From Tetragonia tetragonoides (taxonomy: Eukaryota; Streptophyta; Magnoliopsida; Caryophyllales; Aizoaceae), in assembly GCA_038025085.1 (NCBI GenBank), contig CM076146.1:14377001-14441000 (forward strand): a DNA stretch of 64,000 nt. The letters are read 5' to 3'. The translations under genes and the position numbers were made by a program. The notes beneath the pieces were generated by a model, which saw only the letters and a program-made list of their open reading frames with translations, was not told where the DNA came from and did not search any database. Of the stretch, positions 9,813 through 23,000 are shown piece by piece. The stretch's first letter is position 1, and each line of letters starts with the position of its first letter.

Positions 9813-12800
9813 CAAGACTTAATAGAGCTTTGTGTGACATCCAATGGAGGGAACTATTTCCAGAAGCAGCTGTGAAACATCTAGTGGCTAACCGCTCTGA
9901 CCATTGCCCTATTTTGGTCAGTCTTGACGGGTTTGCGACTATTGAAAATAAAAATAGACCATTCAGGTTCCAAGCAGCTTGGCTGCTTCATGATGAGTTT
10001 CAATCATTCCTTGAGTCAAAATGGCCTAAGGGAACGCCTCTTCCCCGAGCACTCGCGTTGACCACCAAGAACCTACTAGAGTGGAATAAGGATGTGAAAG
10101 CACCATTGTACGAAGAAAGCGGAATCGAATCGAGGCTCTGCAAGCTTCTGATGGTACTTGGGTATTTGAGCCTTCTGATCTGCAAAAAATAGTAACTGAG
10201 TACTTCAAGATGCTGTACACTGATGATAATCCAAGCTCAGGACCCTTCGACCTTCCACGAGGGAGGTTTCCTGCTTTCACATCCACTGAATACTCCATGC
10301 TTGCCAAATCCTTCTCAAGAGTTGAAGTAAAAAAGGCGTTGGACTCCATGAGCCCATTCAAAGCTCCTGGGCCCGATGGATATCACGCAATATTTTTTCA
10401 ACGTTAATGGCATCTTATCCAAGATGAAGTTAATGAATTGGCGCTTGCAATCCTCAATGGGGCCATGTCTCCTGAATCCATTAACGAGACACTTATTGTG
10501 CTAATCCCCAAGATTGAAATACCTGAAAAGGTAAATCATTTGAGACCAATTTCACTTTGTAATGTGGCTTTTAAAATTGTTACCAAGGCAATTGTTCACG
10601 GGCTCAAAACCATCCTCCCTAAGGTTATTCAGCCCACACAGACTAGCTTTGTCCCGGGTCGACAGATAACTGATAATGTGGTGATTGTGCAAGAGATCCT
10701 CCACTCTATGAGGAAATCTAGAAGCAAATCAGGGATGATGGCAATAAAAAACGACTTGGAAGAAGCTTATGATCAAGTTCGATGGCCTTTTTTGAGAGAT
10801 ACTCTAATGGAATTATGAACTGTGTTTCGCCAGCTCGTATGCAGTTCTTATGGAATGGAGCAAAAACGGATGAATTCGTTCCTTCAAGAGGGGTACGGCA
10901 GGGCGATCAGCTCTCCCCATACCTATTTGTCTTATGCATAGAGAGGCTTACTAATATTATTAATGAAGTTGTCTCAATGGGAGCTTGGAAACCCGTATTC
11001 GCAAGCTCTAATGGCCCAGCAATCTCCCACCTCTTCTTCGCGGATGACCTTGTTTCATTCGCAGAAGCATCAATAGAATAGTGGGACGTGATAAAGTTCT
11101 GCTTAAATAAATTTTGCGAAGCCTCAGGGGAAAGTGTGAATTTTGGAAAATCAATAATCTGCTTTTCTAAAGGCGTGAGTCCTGCTGTTGCTAGTGATAT
11201 TGGTAGTGCAGCGGGTATGGAGGTCACTGAAGACCTGGGTATGTATTTGGGTGTCCCAACCTCTAAGGGAAGAGTTACTCGTAACACATATCACCACATC
11301 CTGGATCGCATTCAGTCGCGGCTAGCAGGCTGGAAGTGCAAGTATTTGTCCATGGCGGGCCGGGTCACTCTAGCCCAATCCGCTATTTCAAGTGTACCCT
11401 ATTACTCTATGCAGTCTGCGCTCCTCCCAAAATCTGTTTGTGATGAAATTGTCAAAAAAACACGGGCTTTTATTTGGGGGAGCACGGAGGAGGCTAGGCG
11501 GATACATCTTGTCAACTGGCCCAAGGTCACACAACCCAAAGCAGCAGGGGGATTAGGGTTATGTTCTATTAGACAAACAAACGTTGCTTTCCTCTCAAAA
11601 CTTAGCTGGAGGTCCCTCACGGAGCCAGAGAGCCTATGGTCACGAGTGCTTCGCAATAAATATTGCTCTGGGAGGTGTGACGTTGACATGTTCATGCCCT
11701 CAAAAAATATGTCGAATACATGAAAGGGGATCGTTGAAGCCTCGCTAACGTTGAGAACGGGGATCCGCTCAGTGACTGGGGATGGGACGTCCACGTTCTT
11801 TTGGCTACATAACTGGGCCTTTGGGCACTCGTTGGAGAGGGAGGCGCTACAGCCTCTAACCGATGATGAACTTGGTCACACAGTGGTTGAATATTGGGAT
11901 GGGGAGCGTTGGAAGTGGGACGAATTCTTTCACCACCTCCCTCCCTATGTATTAAACTGCATAGGTGCGCTTCGTGTTGTCCCTGCACTTAGCGCTCATG
12001 ACCGACTCTGCTGGGTCCTGCTAGCTCCGGCCAATTCTCAGTGAAATCTGCACTTGAGATTATACGAGCTACTGAACTTGAGCCCACAGATGTGAGATGG
12101 AAACAAGTTTGGAGAGTCCCTGCCTCACAAAGAATCAGGAACTTCTTATGGTTGGCCCTCCATGACAGCTTTCTCTCTAATGCTAATAGAGTGAGGCGTC
12201 ATATCGCAACGGATGTGTCTTGCTCCGAGTGTGGCTACTTCGAAGAAACTGGACTCCACCTCCTTCATGACTGGCCGCGCGCAAAGGAAGTTTGGCGCAA
12301 CATTATTCCCCCTAGTGCACGTAACTCTTTCTTTACTCTATCCTTATTTGAATGGATTTCTCACAACATTCAAGATAATGACGAGTGGGCATCAATCTTT
12401 GCCACCGCAATGTGGTGGATTTGGAGGTGGCGCAACGCCCGCGTCTTGGGTGACCCGGCGGACATCCCACCCAGTAAGGGTAGCTACGTGGCTGCAAAGG
12501 GGCGGGAATACTTGGAAGCTATGTTGAAAAGGACGAATGTGCTTTCTGGGGAGAAGCGTGTTAGACCGGAGGTGGCCATCAGGTGGGTTAAGCTTAACAC
12601 CGATGGTGCTTCGAAAGGCAACCCGGGGATGGCTGGCAGCGGTGGCCTATTTAGATCTGATAATGGAGTCTTCCTACAGGCCTTCACAGTCAAGCTAGAA
12701 ATCTGCACGTCAACAATGGCAGAGCTCATGGCGCTGCTACATGGACTTCGCATTGCAAGGCGCCTGCATATTCCCCATCTCATAATTGAAACAGATTCTG

Positions 12801-13133
12801 AAGTGGTTCATAGCTTGCCCCACAAAGCTACTCCTATGTTCAGCCCTTATTTTTTCCTCATTGAAGAATGCAAGGAGATTATTCATGCTACTAATTGGTA
12901 GATCAAAATTCAACATGTTTACCGTGAGGCAAACATGGCGGCAGACTAGCTAGCTAATCATAGTATGGAAATTGACGAGCCAGTGAAGGAATTTGAGGCA
13001 CCAATCCCTAGGATGATGAAAGTGTTGTTTGCGGACCTTGTCGGGATCGCAACTTCTAGATTAGTTTACTTATAGTCTTGTTTTTCTTTGTTTTGTTTGG
13101 GCTTGCATGCCTTCCTCTTCACCAAAAACAAAA
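9813..13133 (+). mobile_element. 5'-truncated LINE (L1-like, with RNase H)
   Basis: A 16-bp perfect target duplication, ACAAACTTAGCGCTAT, lies at 9797-9812 and 13134-13149, and the 3' end is A-rich (ACCAAAAACAAAAAC). The element begins inside the endonuclease domain, so it was truncated at insertion or has decayed. It lands between the promoter side and the start codon of the SKIP-like copy at 13252. There is no ORF1. Confidence 0.92.
9830..13075 (+). pseudogene. LINE ORF2 remnant: endonuclease end, RT, RNase H
   Basis: Domains in order: the end of the endonuclease (RSDHCPILVSLDGF), the RT entry (FKAPGPDGYHAIFFQ), LRPISLCNVAFKIVTKAIV, FVPGRQITDNVVIVQEIL, GVRQGDQLSPYLFVLC, the catalytic FFADDL at about 11037, a zinc-knuckle-like region (CSECGYFEETGLHLLHDWP), and a C-terminal RNase H (KLNTDGASKGNPGMAGSGG; ETDSEVVHSL). 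At least six frame breaks or stops split it, for example near 10190, 10405, 10815, 11080, 11720 and 12899. It copied LINE RNA into DNA when intact; it is now dead. The RNase H domain places it in the plant L1 lineage that carries this extra domain. Confidence 0.9.
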
Positions 13134-13251
13134 ACAAACTTAGCGCTATTGTTCTTAGAGAGAAGATACACAGTCTTAGAGAGATTGTTCATCAGCTTAG
13201 TTAGATTGATTATTGTTCTTGTTCAGCTTTGGGTTTTATTTAGCTTTGAAG

Positions 13252-14437
13252 ATGTTGTCTTATGATCACTCACATGGTCTGTGGTTCAAAAACCGCTACA
13301 AAATCGAAAACATTGCCAAGAGAAATACTCACATGGCTGATGATAATGATCAGTACCCTTTGGAAAACTCTGCCTCAGAAACAGAATTTGAATTGCAAAG
13401 GGAGATTGAAGAGACCACAAGGTCTACTAAAGTCGCTCTCGAAACTATTGTCAAGGATAATATTTTTCCAAAACATTCGTCTGATACAAAATTATTCATC
13501 AAGTATAAGCCAGGGTCACAACAGCAATCTGCAGGGTTTAATTCTGGTGCAAAGGAAAGGATGATCAGCATGGTTGAGATGCCAGTTGACCCTTTAGAAC
13601 CCCCCAGCAAGTTTAAGCACAAGAAGGTTGCAAGGGGTTCTTCTGGTTGCTCATCAACAGCTGTGCCGGTTATGCATTCGCCATATCGTGTGAAAGATCA
13701 GCAGCAGGAGGACTGGAAGATCCTACCTTGCATCTCGAATTGGAAGAACTCGAACGGTTACATTATTCCACTTGACAAGAGGCTTGCAGCTGATGGAAAA
13801 GGCCTTCGATTTGATCAAGAAAGTAAGATGAATGATAATTTTGCCTCGGTTTTGGAGGCGTTGTGTGTGGCTAAGGAGAAGGCAAGAGAAGCTGTGGCGA
13901 TGAGAGCAAAGGTCCAGAAGGAGATTGTCATGAAGGAAAAGGGAAACAAGGAGCAGAAATTGCGTGCTTTGGCTGCTAAAGCGCTGTCTGAGAGAACTTG
14001 TGCTACTGTTACAGCTCCAGTGGCTAGAAGTTATGTGATGGACAACACAGAACAACACGGTAAGGAAGAAGAGTAAGATTGCAAGAGACTGGGATCGCCG
14101 TGATGTTAGTGAGAACGTTGCTCTTGGCATGGCATCTGTTGTTGGAGCCGGAAGAGGAGAGGTTATGTATGATCAGCGGTTGTTTAACCAATATAAAGGG
14201 ATTGCCTCTGGGTTTTCTACTAACAATGATCAGTACAATGTATATGACAAAGGCATGTGTACTGCTCAAGCTACACTTCTGACTCTCTACCAGCCCAAGA
14301 AATATTTTGATGGAGCTTCAGAGAAGGCTGGCAAGAGAGGTAGACCTGTCGAGTTTGAGGAAGCCGATCTATTTGGTTTAGGTCAATTCTCAGCTGAAAT
14401 GAAGATGGGTAAGAAAGCTATTTGCCAGCCTGTTTGA
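13252..14437 (+). pseudogene. SKIP/SNW-domain splicing factor, degenerate intronless copy
   Basis: SKIP (SNW1/Prp45) is a spliceosome and transcription co-regulator. The N-terminal YDHSHGLWFKNR matches the family start, and the SNW core is clear: KERMISMVEMPVDPLEPP, PVMHSPYRVKDQQ, WKILPCISNWKNSNGYIIP, LDKRLAADGKGL and KAREAVAMRAKVQKE. The family's segment between start and core (with its proline-rich and PYLKR-type motifs) is missing, so about 110 residues are deleted. A frame change near 14066-14076 ends the first frame after 275 codons; the other frame continues with VALGMASVVGAGRGEVMYDQ, QYNVYDKG and ADLFGLGQF to a stop at 14437. Family length is about 600 residues against some 395 here. 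No introns are seen, fitting a retrocopy (or the family's intronless form). A LINE separates it from its upstream DNA. Confidence 0.85.
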
Positions 14438-14457
14438 ATGTATGAAACTCACAGTAA

Positions 14458-14737
14458 GGCTATGTTTGGCACGAACAGTTAGCTTTTCAATAAAAGATAC
14501 AGTTTGAAGCTTGCAGCTAGTGTTTTTTACTCTCTGCTACCAAACAGTCTGTCATTAGAATTTTAGTCTGCAGCTACAGCTACAGCTAATTTTTTGAAAG
14601 CTATCCCTGCAAGCTTCCACCTGCAGCTACAGCTAGTTTATTAGCCTTTTGTATCACTTTTTAGCAGTTTTCTACTAACTCTTTCCTTTAATAACACTTA
14701 ACAGCAACAGCTACAGCTAATTTTGCCAAACATAGCC
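14458..14737. mobile_element. Tourist-like MITE (PIF/Harbinger type)
   Basis: The ends are GGCTATGTTTGGC and its complement GCCAAACATAGCC, with TAA on both sides (14455-14457 and 14738-14740). The interior is rich in CAGCTACAGCTA repeats. It starts 20 bases after the SKIP-like copy. A truncated relative lies at about 35910-36030. Confidence 0.8.
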
Positions 14738-15107
14738 TAAAACTGAAGATGAAATTGGGTTCAGTATCTGATAGCAGCTTTTTGATGTTTTTGTTAGAAT
14801 CTTATACAGTAATTTGTTTGATTAAATATGCAGTGATTTACAATCTGACTAACAATATTGTTTGCCAAATCATGTAGGCTTTTCAAAACTAGTAAGTTGT
14901 TCTTAGGTCACTTTTCCAATTTGGAATGGTAAATAGGTGGCAATTTTCAGTTCCATATTGTTATTTCAGCTACAGTTCTGAATTTTTATTCTTGTTTTGA
15001 ATGTGATTCAGATATTTTGAGGCAGAGAACCTGTGTTGGTTCCAAACTTCGAAAATAAGAATGTGCAAATTTTTATGTTTACTTCTTTATTTTCATGTTC
15101 TTTCTAG

Positions 15108-16210
15108 AGTTTCTTGGTTTTATGATGAAGCCAATCTAATGAGAAATACCTACAAATTCTCATGCATTGCTGGTTCAATTGATTCTATTAAGCTGATTGG
15201 GGAACGTGCAGCGCTTCAGTTCACTTCCTTTGCTAGACTAGCAAAGTTTTCAGGTGTTGTAATACTTAAATTCATTGTGAATACAAAAAGATTGTTGCAA
15301 TATTGTCTCTTCTCTGCAACCTTGTGCAAAGTTTCTTTTACAGAATTCTTTGAAGGCTTTTGTGGATATCTTTGTCAAGTTCTGGTCTTAAGCACTTAGC
15401 AGATAGTGATTCAGCTATCTGGCACAGATATCTGATGAAAGGATCTACCATACTGCATCTCAAGACATACACAGACATCAGTCTTGTGAAAGTGGACAGG
15501 ACCAGCCAGGTAGAGCTGATAACGGACGGCCCGGCCCATGGTACCTACCCATCCTGCCCGGAAATTGGGCGGGGATGGACAATCTATTTGTTTAAATTTA
15601 TAAGGACCCGCCCCACTAGCCCAGCCAGCTTGTCGGCCCTGTCCATGGGCTTAAAAAACATGTCAGGCAAAGAATGTTATTGGTGAACTCAGTCTTCTTC
15701 ACACTAATGTTGCAGACGATTATCAGAATTGAGAATATTTGGAGAAGGTAAATGGGATTAATCAGCTCCTGGTGATCAGAAGTGCATAAGCTAGCAGAAC
15801 AGCTGCTTGAGAAAGCAAACAGCTATGATCAGCCAAAGCTTCTTGATAAGGTATCCGTTATTTTTTGTCTACACAGGTACACTAACCTTGATGATTTGAT
15901 AATGAAAGAACTCAGCAAGAATATGTGAATTTAGAAAACCAAATAGATGCTTCTAATGTTATTATTTAATAAAGTATAAAAATAGACGATTTTAGAACAG
16001 TCTAACAGCTTACTTGTTTTCAAATCAATTTTGTTTTTTTGGGCAGATCTCCCGAGATCAAATGTGAACTCAGGTTGATGCAAGACACTGACTACTTGGT
16101 TTCAGCTCATGCATGGATGAAGCTGGATTTAATCGAACATATGAGTTTCAACTTAGTCGAACCCGAGTTATCTTGCTCGATGCACAGCCCTACAGTGTTC
16201 TGGCACCCTT
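15108..16210 (+). pseudogene. Decayed exons of an unidentified gene
   Basis: Four exon-like blocks with plausible splice borders lie in order: 15108-15253 (acceptor TTTCTAG, donor CAG/GTGTTG) reading SWFYDEANLMRNTYKFS and LIGERAALQFTSFARLAKFS; 15344-about 15400 (NSLKAFVDIFVKFWS then stop); 15716-15850 (DDYQN, then a stop, then EYLEKVNGINQLL, then after a frame change HKLAEQLLEKANSYDQPKLLDK); and 16047-about 16210 (starts ISRDQ; MDEAGFNRTYEFQL). Stops and frame changes in most blocks indicate a relic. I do not recognise the family. The helical, Leu-rich character would suit a large scaffold protein, but that is a guess. Confidence 0.4.
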
Positions 16211-16324
16211 TTGTTCATTTGCATGCATGACCAATGTTAGCACAATGTTTTTTTCAGATAAAGCCAATCCTAGCACAACGTGTTACCTTATATGTTTTTC
16301 AATTAGATTTGGGCTAAAAACAAC

Positions 16325-16435
16325 GTTCTGGCTGTTAAAACGTTCCAGTGGTCTTGACGAAACGCGAACCTAGGACCTCTGGAACAAAATGCAGAGGTTT
16401 TACCTGCTGAGCTACCCACTGAAGTACACCTCACA
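16325..16435 (-). mobile_element. tRNA-derived SINE, family B, partial
   Basis: On the minus strand: GTGGGTAGCTCA, AACCTCTGCATTTTGTTCC, AGAGGTCCTAGGTTCGCG. These match, in the same order, the better copy at 28336-28475, including the A-box and B-box positions. No tail or target duplication is evident. It is a remnant in the spacer between the unknown pseudogene and the 3' end of the SVR1-like gene. Confidence 0.65.
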
Positions 16436-17046
16436 GTGAGATCCATTGCCATTGCAATGGGAGTTGGTTTCAATTGGGATCAACTTCTCTTCATCTCTTT
16501 CTTTTGAACTCGAATTTTGACCACCTTGGATTTTCTGACACCGTCCTAATCCATAAATAATCAGTGTCATAATATTATCATCAGAGTAATATATACAATA
16601 TATGAAGAATTACATCTCAATTGACTGTAACAGCACACTTACACTACTGTACATCCTTCACATTGATTTACAGTCCATGGAGTTAGTACACTGACCAAGG
16701 TACGCCAGCTATGTCATTCTCATTCTTCATCTCCGATGGCGATCAGTAGAATCTAATTCAGCTGGCTGACATTGTGTTGCTCATCACTTTGCAAGCATGG
16801 GACTTCTAGAAAATCCTGGTGCGACAGAATGAACAAGGTACACATCTGACGGCTCAGCAACCAGCATCTCCTGCAAGCTCCATCATCCTAAATGTAGGCC
16901 AGAAAGTACAGGACAAGCTCACAGAGCGAGGCTTCAGATAATGTTTTGATTCTTCAGTGACAAGATTTCTCAGCAAATGCATCACAGGCAGAAGTTGCTC
17001 ATGAGCTGATTCAGTTGGGAATGCAAGGGATACACTTTCCAGCAAT
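16436..17046. other. 3' flank of the SVR1-like gene
   Basis: Probably holds the 3' untranslated region of the minus-strand gene. An open frame through 16854-17129 exists but is out of phase with the last exon. No other feature is seen. Confidence 0.4.
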
Positions 17047-20000
17047 TTATTTCTCCCATCCAAGTGCTTTGAGATCATTTTCTCTGAGTTGAGTGCACTT
17101 CCCAAGTCTGCAATAAACATAAAACACATGGGAATCAGTTAAAAGTTGGGAATACTCATATGTTGGGAACTACTCAGTTAAAGTTTCGGTGTAAAAGAGA
17201 AGTTATTCCCAAAAATGGTTTTGTAGGGCTATGACTCGGCACTTTGCATAATGCTAGTATATGACTATCTCCTAGACTTTCGTATTGCGATGAAGGATCA
17301 TCTGAAGGCTAAACTTTCAGTTCTCATTCACTGGGTATTGATGCTCTTTCGATTGAATGAGGTTGCAGGTGTATTCTATCCCCTATAGCTTGAATAGCTA
17401 GAATAAGAATGTCAACGGTATATCATAAAGATAGATAGCAATGCCAAAAGAGAGTAATATATTCATGAAATGGAGCCTAGTTACTTTTAATGATCTAAGG
17501 ACCATAGAGTATAAAGGCCAAAGACACTTGCAGTCACGTTTGAGGGAGTTCCAACTTCCACTCAGGCCAAATTCAAATGTCCCATACAATGAATCCACAA
17601 TATTTGTCAGTTCTGTATTCTTACACCATTTGTTTATGTTAGAGAAAACTATTTTTGAGCTGTCCAGAATGCTAGTGGAACAACCCGAGCTGTCCAACTG
17701 CAAACTTTCTTTAGGGTATTTCGAACCGTAACTTAACTCTAATTTTAAGAGAAAGTACTATAAATAGGTACAAAATCATTAGGTTAGCAAAATTAAATGA
17801 GTATACATTTAAGTTTTTAGCCTTCATTGAAAATTAAACAAAGCTATAGCGGAATGTTCCTATGAGATCCTATGAGGATTAATGAACACAAAACAGAGAA
17901 GAAAAAAGAAACCTTCAAAGGTTTTTGAAAAAATTACGCAAAACCCGTTACAATTTAAGGAGCTCCAAGAAAATCAATTATTTTAAGAATCTAAAAGAAA
18001 GAGGGAAAAAAATCCCTTTTCATCGGAGACAAGAATCAATTCTCCTTCGCTAATGATTATCTGGCGGTGAATACTTAGGGTTTTAGGTGAGGACATTGAT
18101 CACAAAAATTAGCTGAGATTAGAAAGAGTTTTGTTTCCTTAAAAGACTTGATAGCTATGCCAGCAGAACTTCAGACGATGGCCATTTCAAAGTATGTGCG
18201 AAGCTTCCCGTTTTACATAGGAATGATAGTAAAGAATTGTTGTGTTTCTATCTTAAATTTGAGGGTAATGGACTATGTGACATGACAACTAAACATCCGG
18301 ACAGAGGAAGTACACACTATTACTCATTTGTGTGTTTCCATGTCACATTTGCGCAAGTCATCAATCTTACAACTGTTTGCAATTTGAAACTTTGATAAGA
18401 AAAATCAAGTAAAGCTCTACAAAGCTAGAATATCTGCTAGTTAGTACGGAAAACTGTGGAAAATTTTAAGCATATTCTATAGTTATCGACTGATTTACTT
18501 TCCATAATTTTCCTCATGTGAAACGTTCTCAAACAATACACAAAGCAATCCTCAGAACAGGTATCACATCACCCTAATTACATTTTTTTTTTTTTTTGTT
18601 AGGAGGAGATGGCTACCATTAACCCAAGGTTTAGCAAAAAGTAAACGTAGCGTCATTTAATAATAGAGAATCAAGAAAACAAAGAAAAATAGATGGTTAG
18701 AAGGGAAATACGGAGATACAAGATAGAGGAGAGAGAAGATCAAAGGCTGAGAGCTCTGTTTCTATGTAGTGCACCCAGATCTCCAACCTTATGGTAGGTA
18801 GTTTAAGCCTCATCCCCACAATTCTGACATCAAAAATGATATTTGTGTTGTGGCCCTCTGGGCCACTCCCTTTCCCCTTAAGTGATGGGCCTAAGAACCC
18901 TACTACCTTGCCTTGTCAAAATATAAGAAACATAGAGGTGAGAGAAAAAAATGCAAGATTACAAGTAGAAGAGGCCTAGCCTGTTGTGGCCCACAGTTCT
19001 GGAGAGGGTAGGTTTCAGACTAAGCTAGCTGGAGTTGCCTAGGTAATAATAGAAATAGGTCCACTGTTGTTCACATCTCGATTTTTCATGGTCTTCTTTC
19101 TCTGTAATAGGATGCTTGCTTAGTACTGCAAGTATGCTATTACTGTTAAGAAATAAGGGATGTAACATGTGAGAGAGAGTAGGCATTTGTCATGTTTATG
19201 TGAGGTGTGAAATTACTATGGACAAGTTAAAGAGCCCCATAGATTTATCATAAGATCACAACCCTTAAATGGAAGTACCTCTTGTGGTGCTTGCAAAAGT
19301 TGGGGGGTTTCACCTCTTGCTAATAGCACCTGTCCTGTCCACAATAGAACTGTTTGTGCTACTACTAATAGTCTAATACTAAGGCTCTCTTTGATTCACC
19401 TTAATTTTACTTAAATTCAGTTCAGTTCATTCCAGTTCAGTTCATGCGTAACTTTAGCACTCATATAACTTTTTATTCCAAAATAATTTCATGATGATAA
19501 TTATGTTATCGGAAAGATCTCAAAGCATACTTTCAAATGAGTCCAATATTGACTATGTTTGGACAGATTTTAAATGGTTAACGGTCAAGTTTAAAAAATC
19601 AATTCAGTTCAGATCAGTTTAGTTCAGTTCAGTTCAGTTTTATTCAGGTGAATCAAACGGAGCCTAACACTAGTACACTACCTATCAAATTATGAAGTAA
19701 AACTGATGTACTTCAAATACAACCCTAAACACAGCCACAATTAAGATAATTTGTTAACGATATTCTACCACCAAGATACTTCCCCTAGCAGCCACCAAAA
19801 CAGGGGATAGACTACTAGTCTTCGTCTCTTCCCCCACTATTGCAACGAAAACCAGAGCCTTACACTATATCCTAAGTTCCTAACAGATGCAGACACCAAT
19901 GTCAAAAAGGATATTTCAGTCGTTAAGATTCCAAAATCATTATTACGGCTATCAACAGATTATCTTCTTAGCAGTTCCGAATTCCAATGTGTAAATAAGA

Positions 20001-23000
20001 TAAGATGAAATGAAATGAATGCAATCAGTATCTCCCCCCAGATTTATACTACACAGAAATAACCGTAACAAATCTATTCTACCATATACCAAATTCTGAT
20101 ATGCCCTCCTCATTAGGTGTACACAAATGTGATCTACTCGAGGACATGATGGCATTTGTGTAAATTCTATGCTCAACAGCTCAAATGTTTGAGACATTGA
20201 GCAATTAACAAGCATGGATGTGTAAATACAAAAGGGCGACTTTCCCTTTCTGAGTAGTAATTCTCATGCATGTAGAACTTAGACAACAGCTTTACTTAGG
20301 AGGAAAATTCAAGTGAAAATAATAGACATAGTAAATAATTACCCCAGATCACCGGAAAGCCTGAAACCACCAATTCGTGTACGTTTTAGCGCATATATCT
20401 GGACAAAAAACAAAACAAATGAATCAAAGAAAAATAAATAAAATATAGTATGAACACAAATGTTTTGAGTGTATGTGTGTTTCCATGTGTGTGTGTAATT
20501 CAGTGAAATGTTCGCATCAATTGATGTAGCCACATAAGAAGTCAACTTCCCGAAGTTTACAGCTCAATGTATGGAATGTACTAACTAAATATCACACATA
20601 CACGCTCGCACACACATACAGTTTCTCAAACAAATAAAAATATCACACACATACACGCCCGCACACCCTCACACCCGCACCACGCACGCATCAACACACC
20701 CACACCCACACAGCCACCCAAAGCAGCCATCTTGTTTTTTCTTGTTTTCTTTTAGTTCACTAATTTGATAAATTAATTTACAACTCAAATAGTGGAATGT
20801 ATGAACTGGATAGTGGATGACAGTAAATAGTTGTGGGGTTTGTGGTGGTACCCACATAAAGTTACACAACTATAGTTTGGTGTGTAAAAGGCGATGCGAA
20901 GTGGCTTATAGAAGGTGATTACAGCAGGAGATTGCTTGCAACTTGCAAGTCAATAAGTTACCCAAGAAGCACGATATTCCAAGCAAGTAGGCTATTGTTC
21001 GAGATATTTTTTTCAGTTACTAGTTCTTTTGTTAGTTGCGAGTGGACACATGTGAAATGTGAGGAAATCAAACGGCCTATGGTAGGGTGCATCTGTTTCC
21101 TTGTGTTTTCCGCACTTGGGTTTGGGCAGATGGGGGTCCTCGTCAGATCTTCAATAATGTGGCTAACGACTTTTGTAACTCATTTATGGGTTAATAGAAT
21201 CCTCGTTTTCAAAATACAAAACCAAAGGGAAGCAGAACAACTTCCTTCACAGCAGGGACTTGCTACTATTTTTCGTAAACCAAGGCAGATGAGCCTCAAC
21301 AGTCTTAAGAGAAGAGCTAGTCGTGCGAAAGAGTAAAACAACAGCGAGAAGCGTACAAATTACTGCTCTGCCAAAAGAAGGAACTGACCTCAAGTCCAGC
21401 AATTTTCACCAGCTCCCGGACCTCGTGGTTTCTTCCTTCATTAACCTAACAATATGTAAAACAATGGTTAGCTTTGTAAGCACCCAGACCCATCCAGTCA
21501 CAAAGTTTATATAAGTACAACAATAGAGAGGACTTGGAAATGAATTGCCTATATTTAAATTTAATAGCTGAATAAGAAAAATACAAATAGAAAAAAAGAA
21601 ATGAAAGGGACAACCTTCATGCAATGAAATCATTTTTACAGCATAGAAAACACGGATGACAACCTCAATACATATAATGAAGCTTACAACAAAACTGGTA
21701 TTAAGGCATTTAACATAAAAGCTGGCATTCTCGTCTTAATTGTATAAATACACCATATCTTAAGCACACTACACAATTCTGTCTATCCCATCGTCACCAA
21801 GGGACCAAATGGTAAACCATAACACAAATGTAAGCTTCCAAAGCTACCTTATAACTTTCTGCTTCTATTTTCATTTTAATTGAAGCTTCCAAGATGCTAG
21901 GCCAACACCCCCTGAAAATATTTTGACTTTACTTTGATAATATACCCCTCACAAACGCTTCAAAGATGATTTTCTTTTTTTTTTTAGATAAGAAAAATTT
22001 TATTAGATGAAGAGAAAGAATACAAAGAGGATAAGATATCCTCCAAAATTGAACAAAACCAAATCGCTAAAACCTAATGAAGAACCACAAAAAATACGAG
22101 ACTATTTCCCATGAAGAAAGCCTCTCTTAAGCCCGTGCCCATCATAATTGACATCGCATTATAAGTTTTCCAGTTCTCGGTTCTTCTTCCTAGCCTTAGA
22201 ATCAAGAGTGGACTTCCTCCCCACATTATCAGCTTCCTTAAAACCGAGAGCTGCCTCTATACCTATATCATTGGACTCCTAGGGACCGAGAGTAGCCTTC
22301 TTTCATGTACCATCGGTGAGGAATATCCCCCGCCCCCCTTAGCCAATATCGTACTGCCTCAATCATCGGCCTCCTTGCTGCCTAGAGTATAGCGATTCAA
22401 GATGCATGACTTCGGGTTTGGCAAAATTCCATCACACTCAAGTTCCCTTGCCTTAAATGTTTCATCTTGACCCGCCCCAATCAGGATCTAAACCCTTAGA
22501 AGTATCCATTTCATTTCGACCATGTAAGTGACTAAAATCCCCACATCCGTCATTGGCAGGACGGCCATGTTTGAGAGCGTCTTCACCCCTCTGAGAGCCA
22601 CTAACCCCACCCTCATCGAATAAACGAGTGTAATCTAGGTAAACGCCCGGTGTTTCCGGCACGAACTCCAAATCCTTGTTACTCCTAAGGTGCTCCAGCA
22701 ATAACTCGTTTCCATTTATGAACATATCATCCTCAAAATCATAATCATCCTCATCCTCCGTGCTGACCTCAATCACCCAACTCCTACCACCATTAGCAGT
22801 AGAAATTGGAGTAAACCTGTTTGATGTATCCAAAACAGGGCCGCTCAAAATTGGTTGTTGACTAACATTCAACTCCCTTACTTGTGAACTCGTCTGACCC
22901 TTATCCACAACCAAAGGATTGGCCACTTGATCTAAAGCTTGTGTACCACCATCCTCCTGGTCGCCTGCAAACCCAGACATCCCAACCAAAGCTGGTGTTC

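Noticed and set aside
16854..17129. 91-codon minus-strand open frame
   Set aside because: The real last exon of the SVR1-like gene (17107-17047) uses a different phase (GLGKCTQLRENDLKALGWEK); this frame has no domain.
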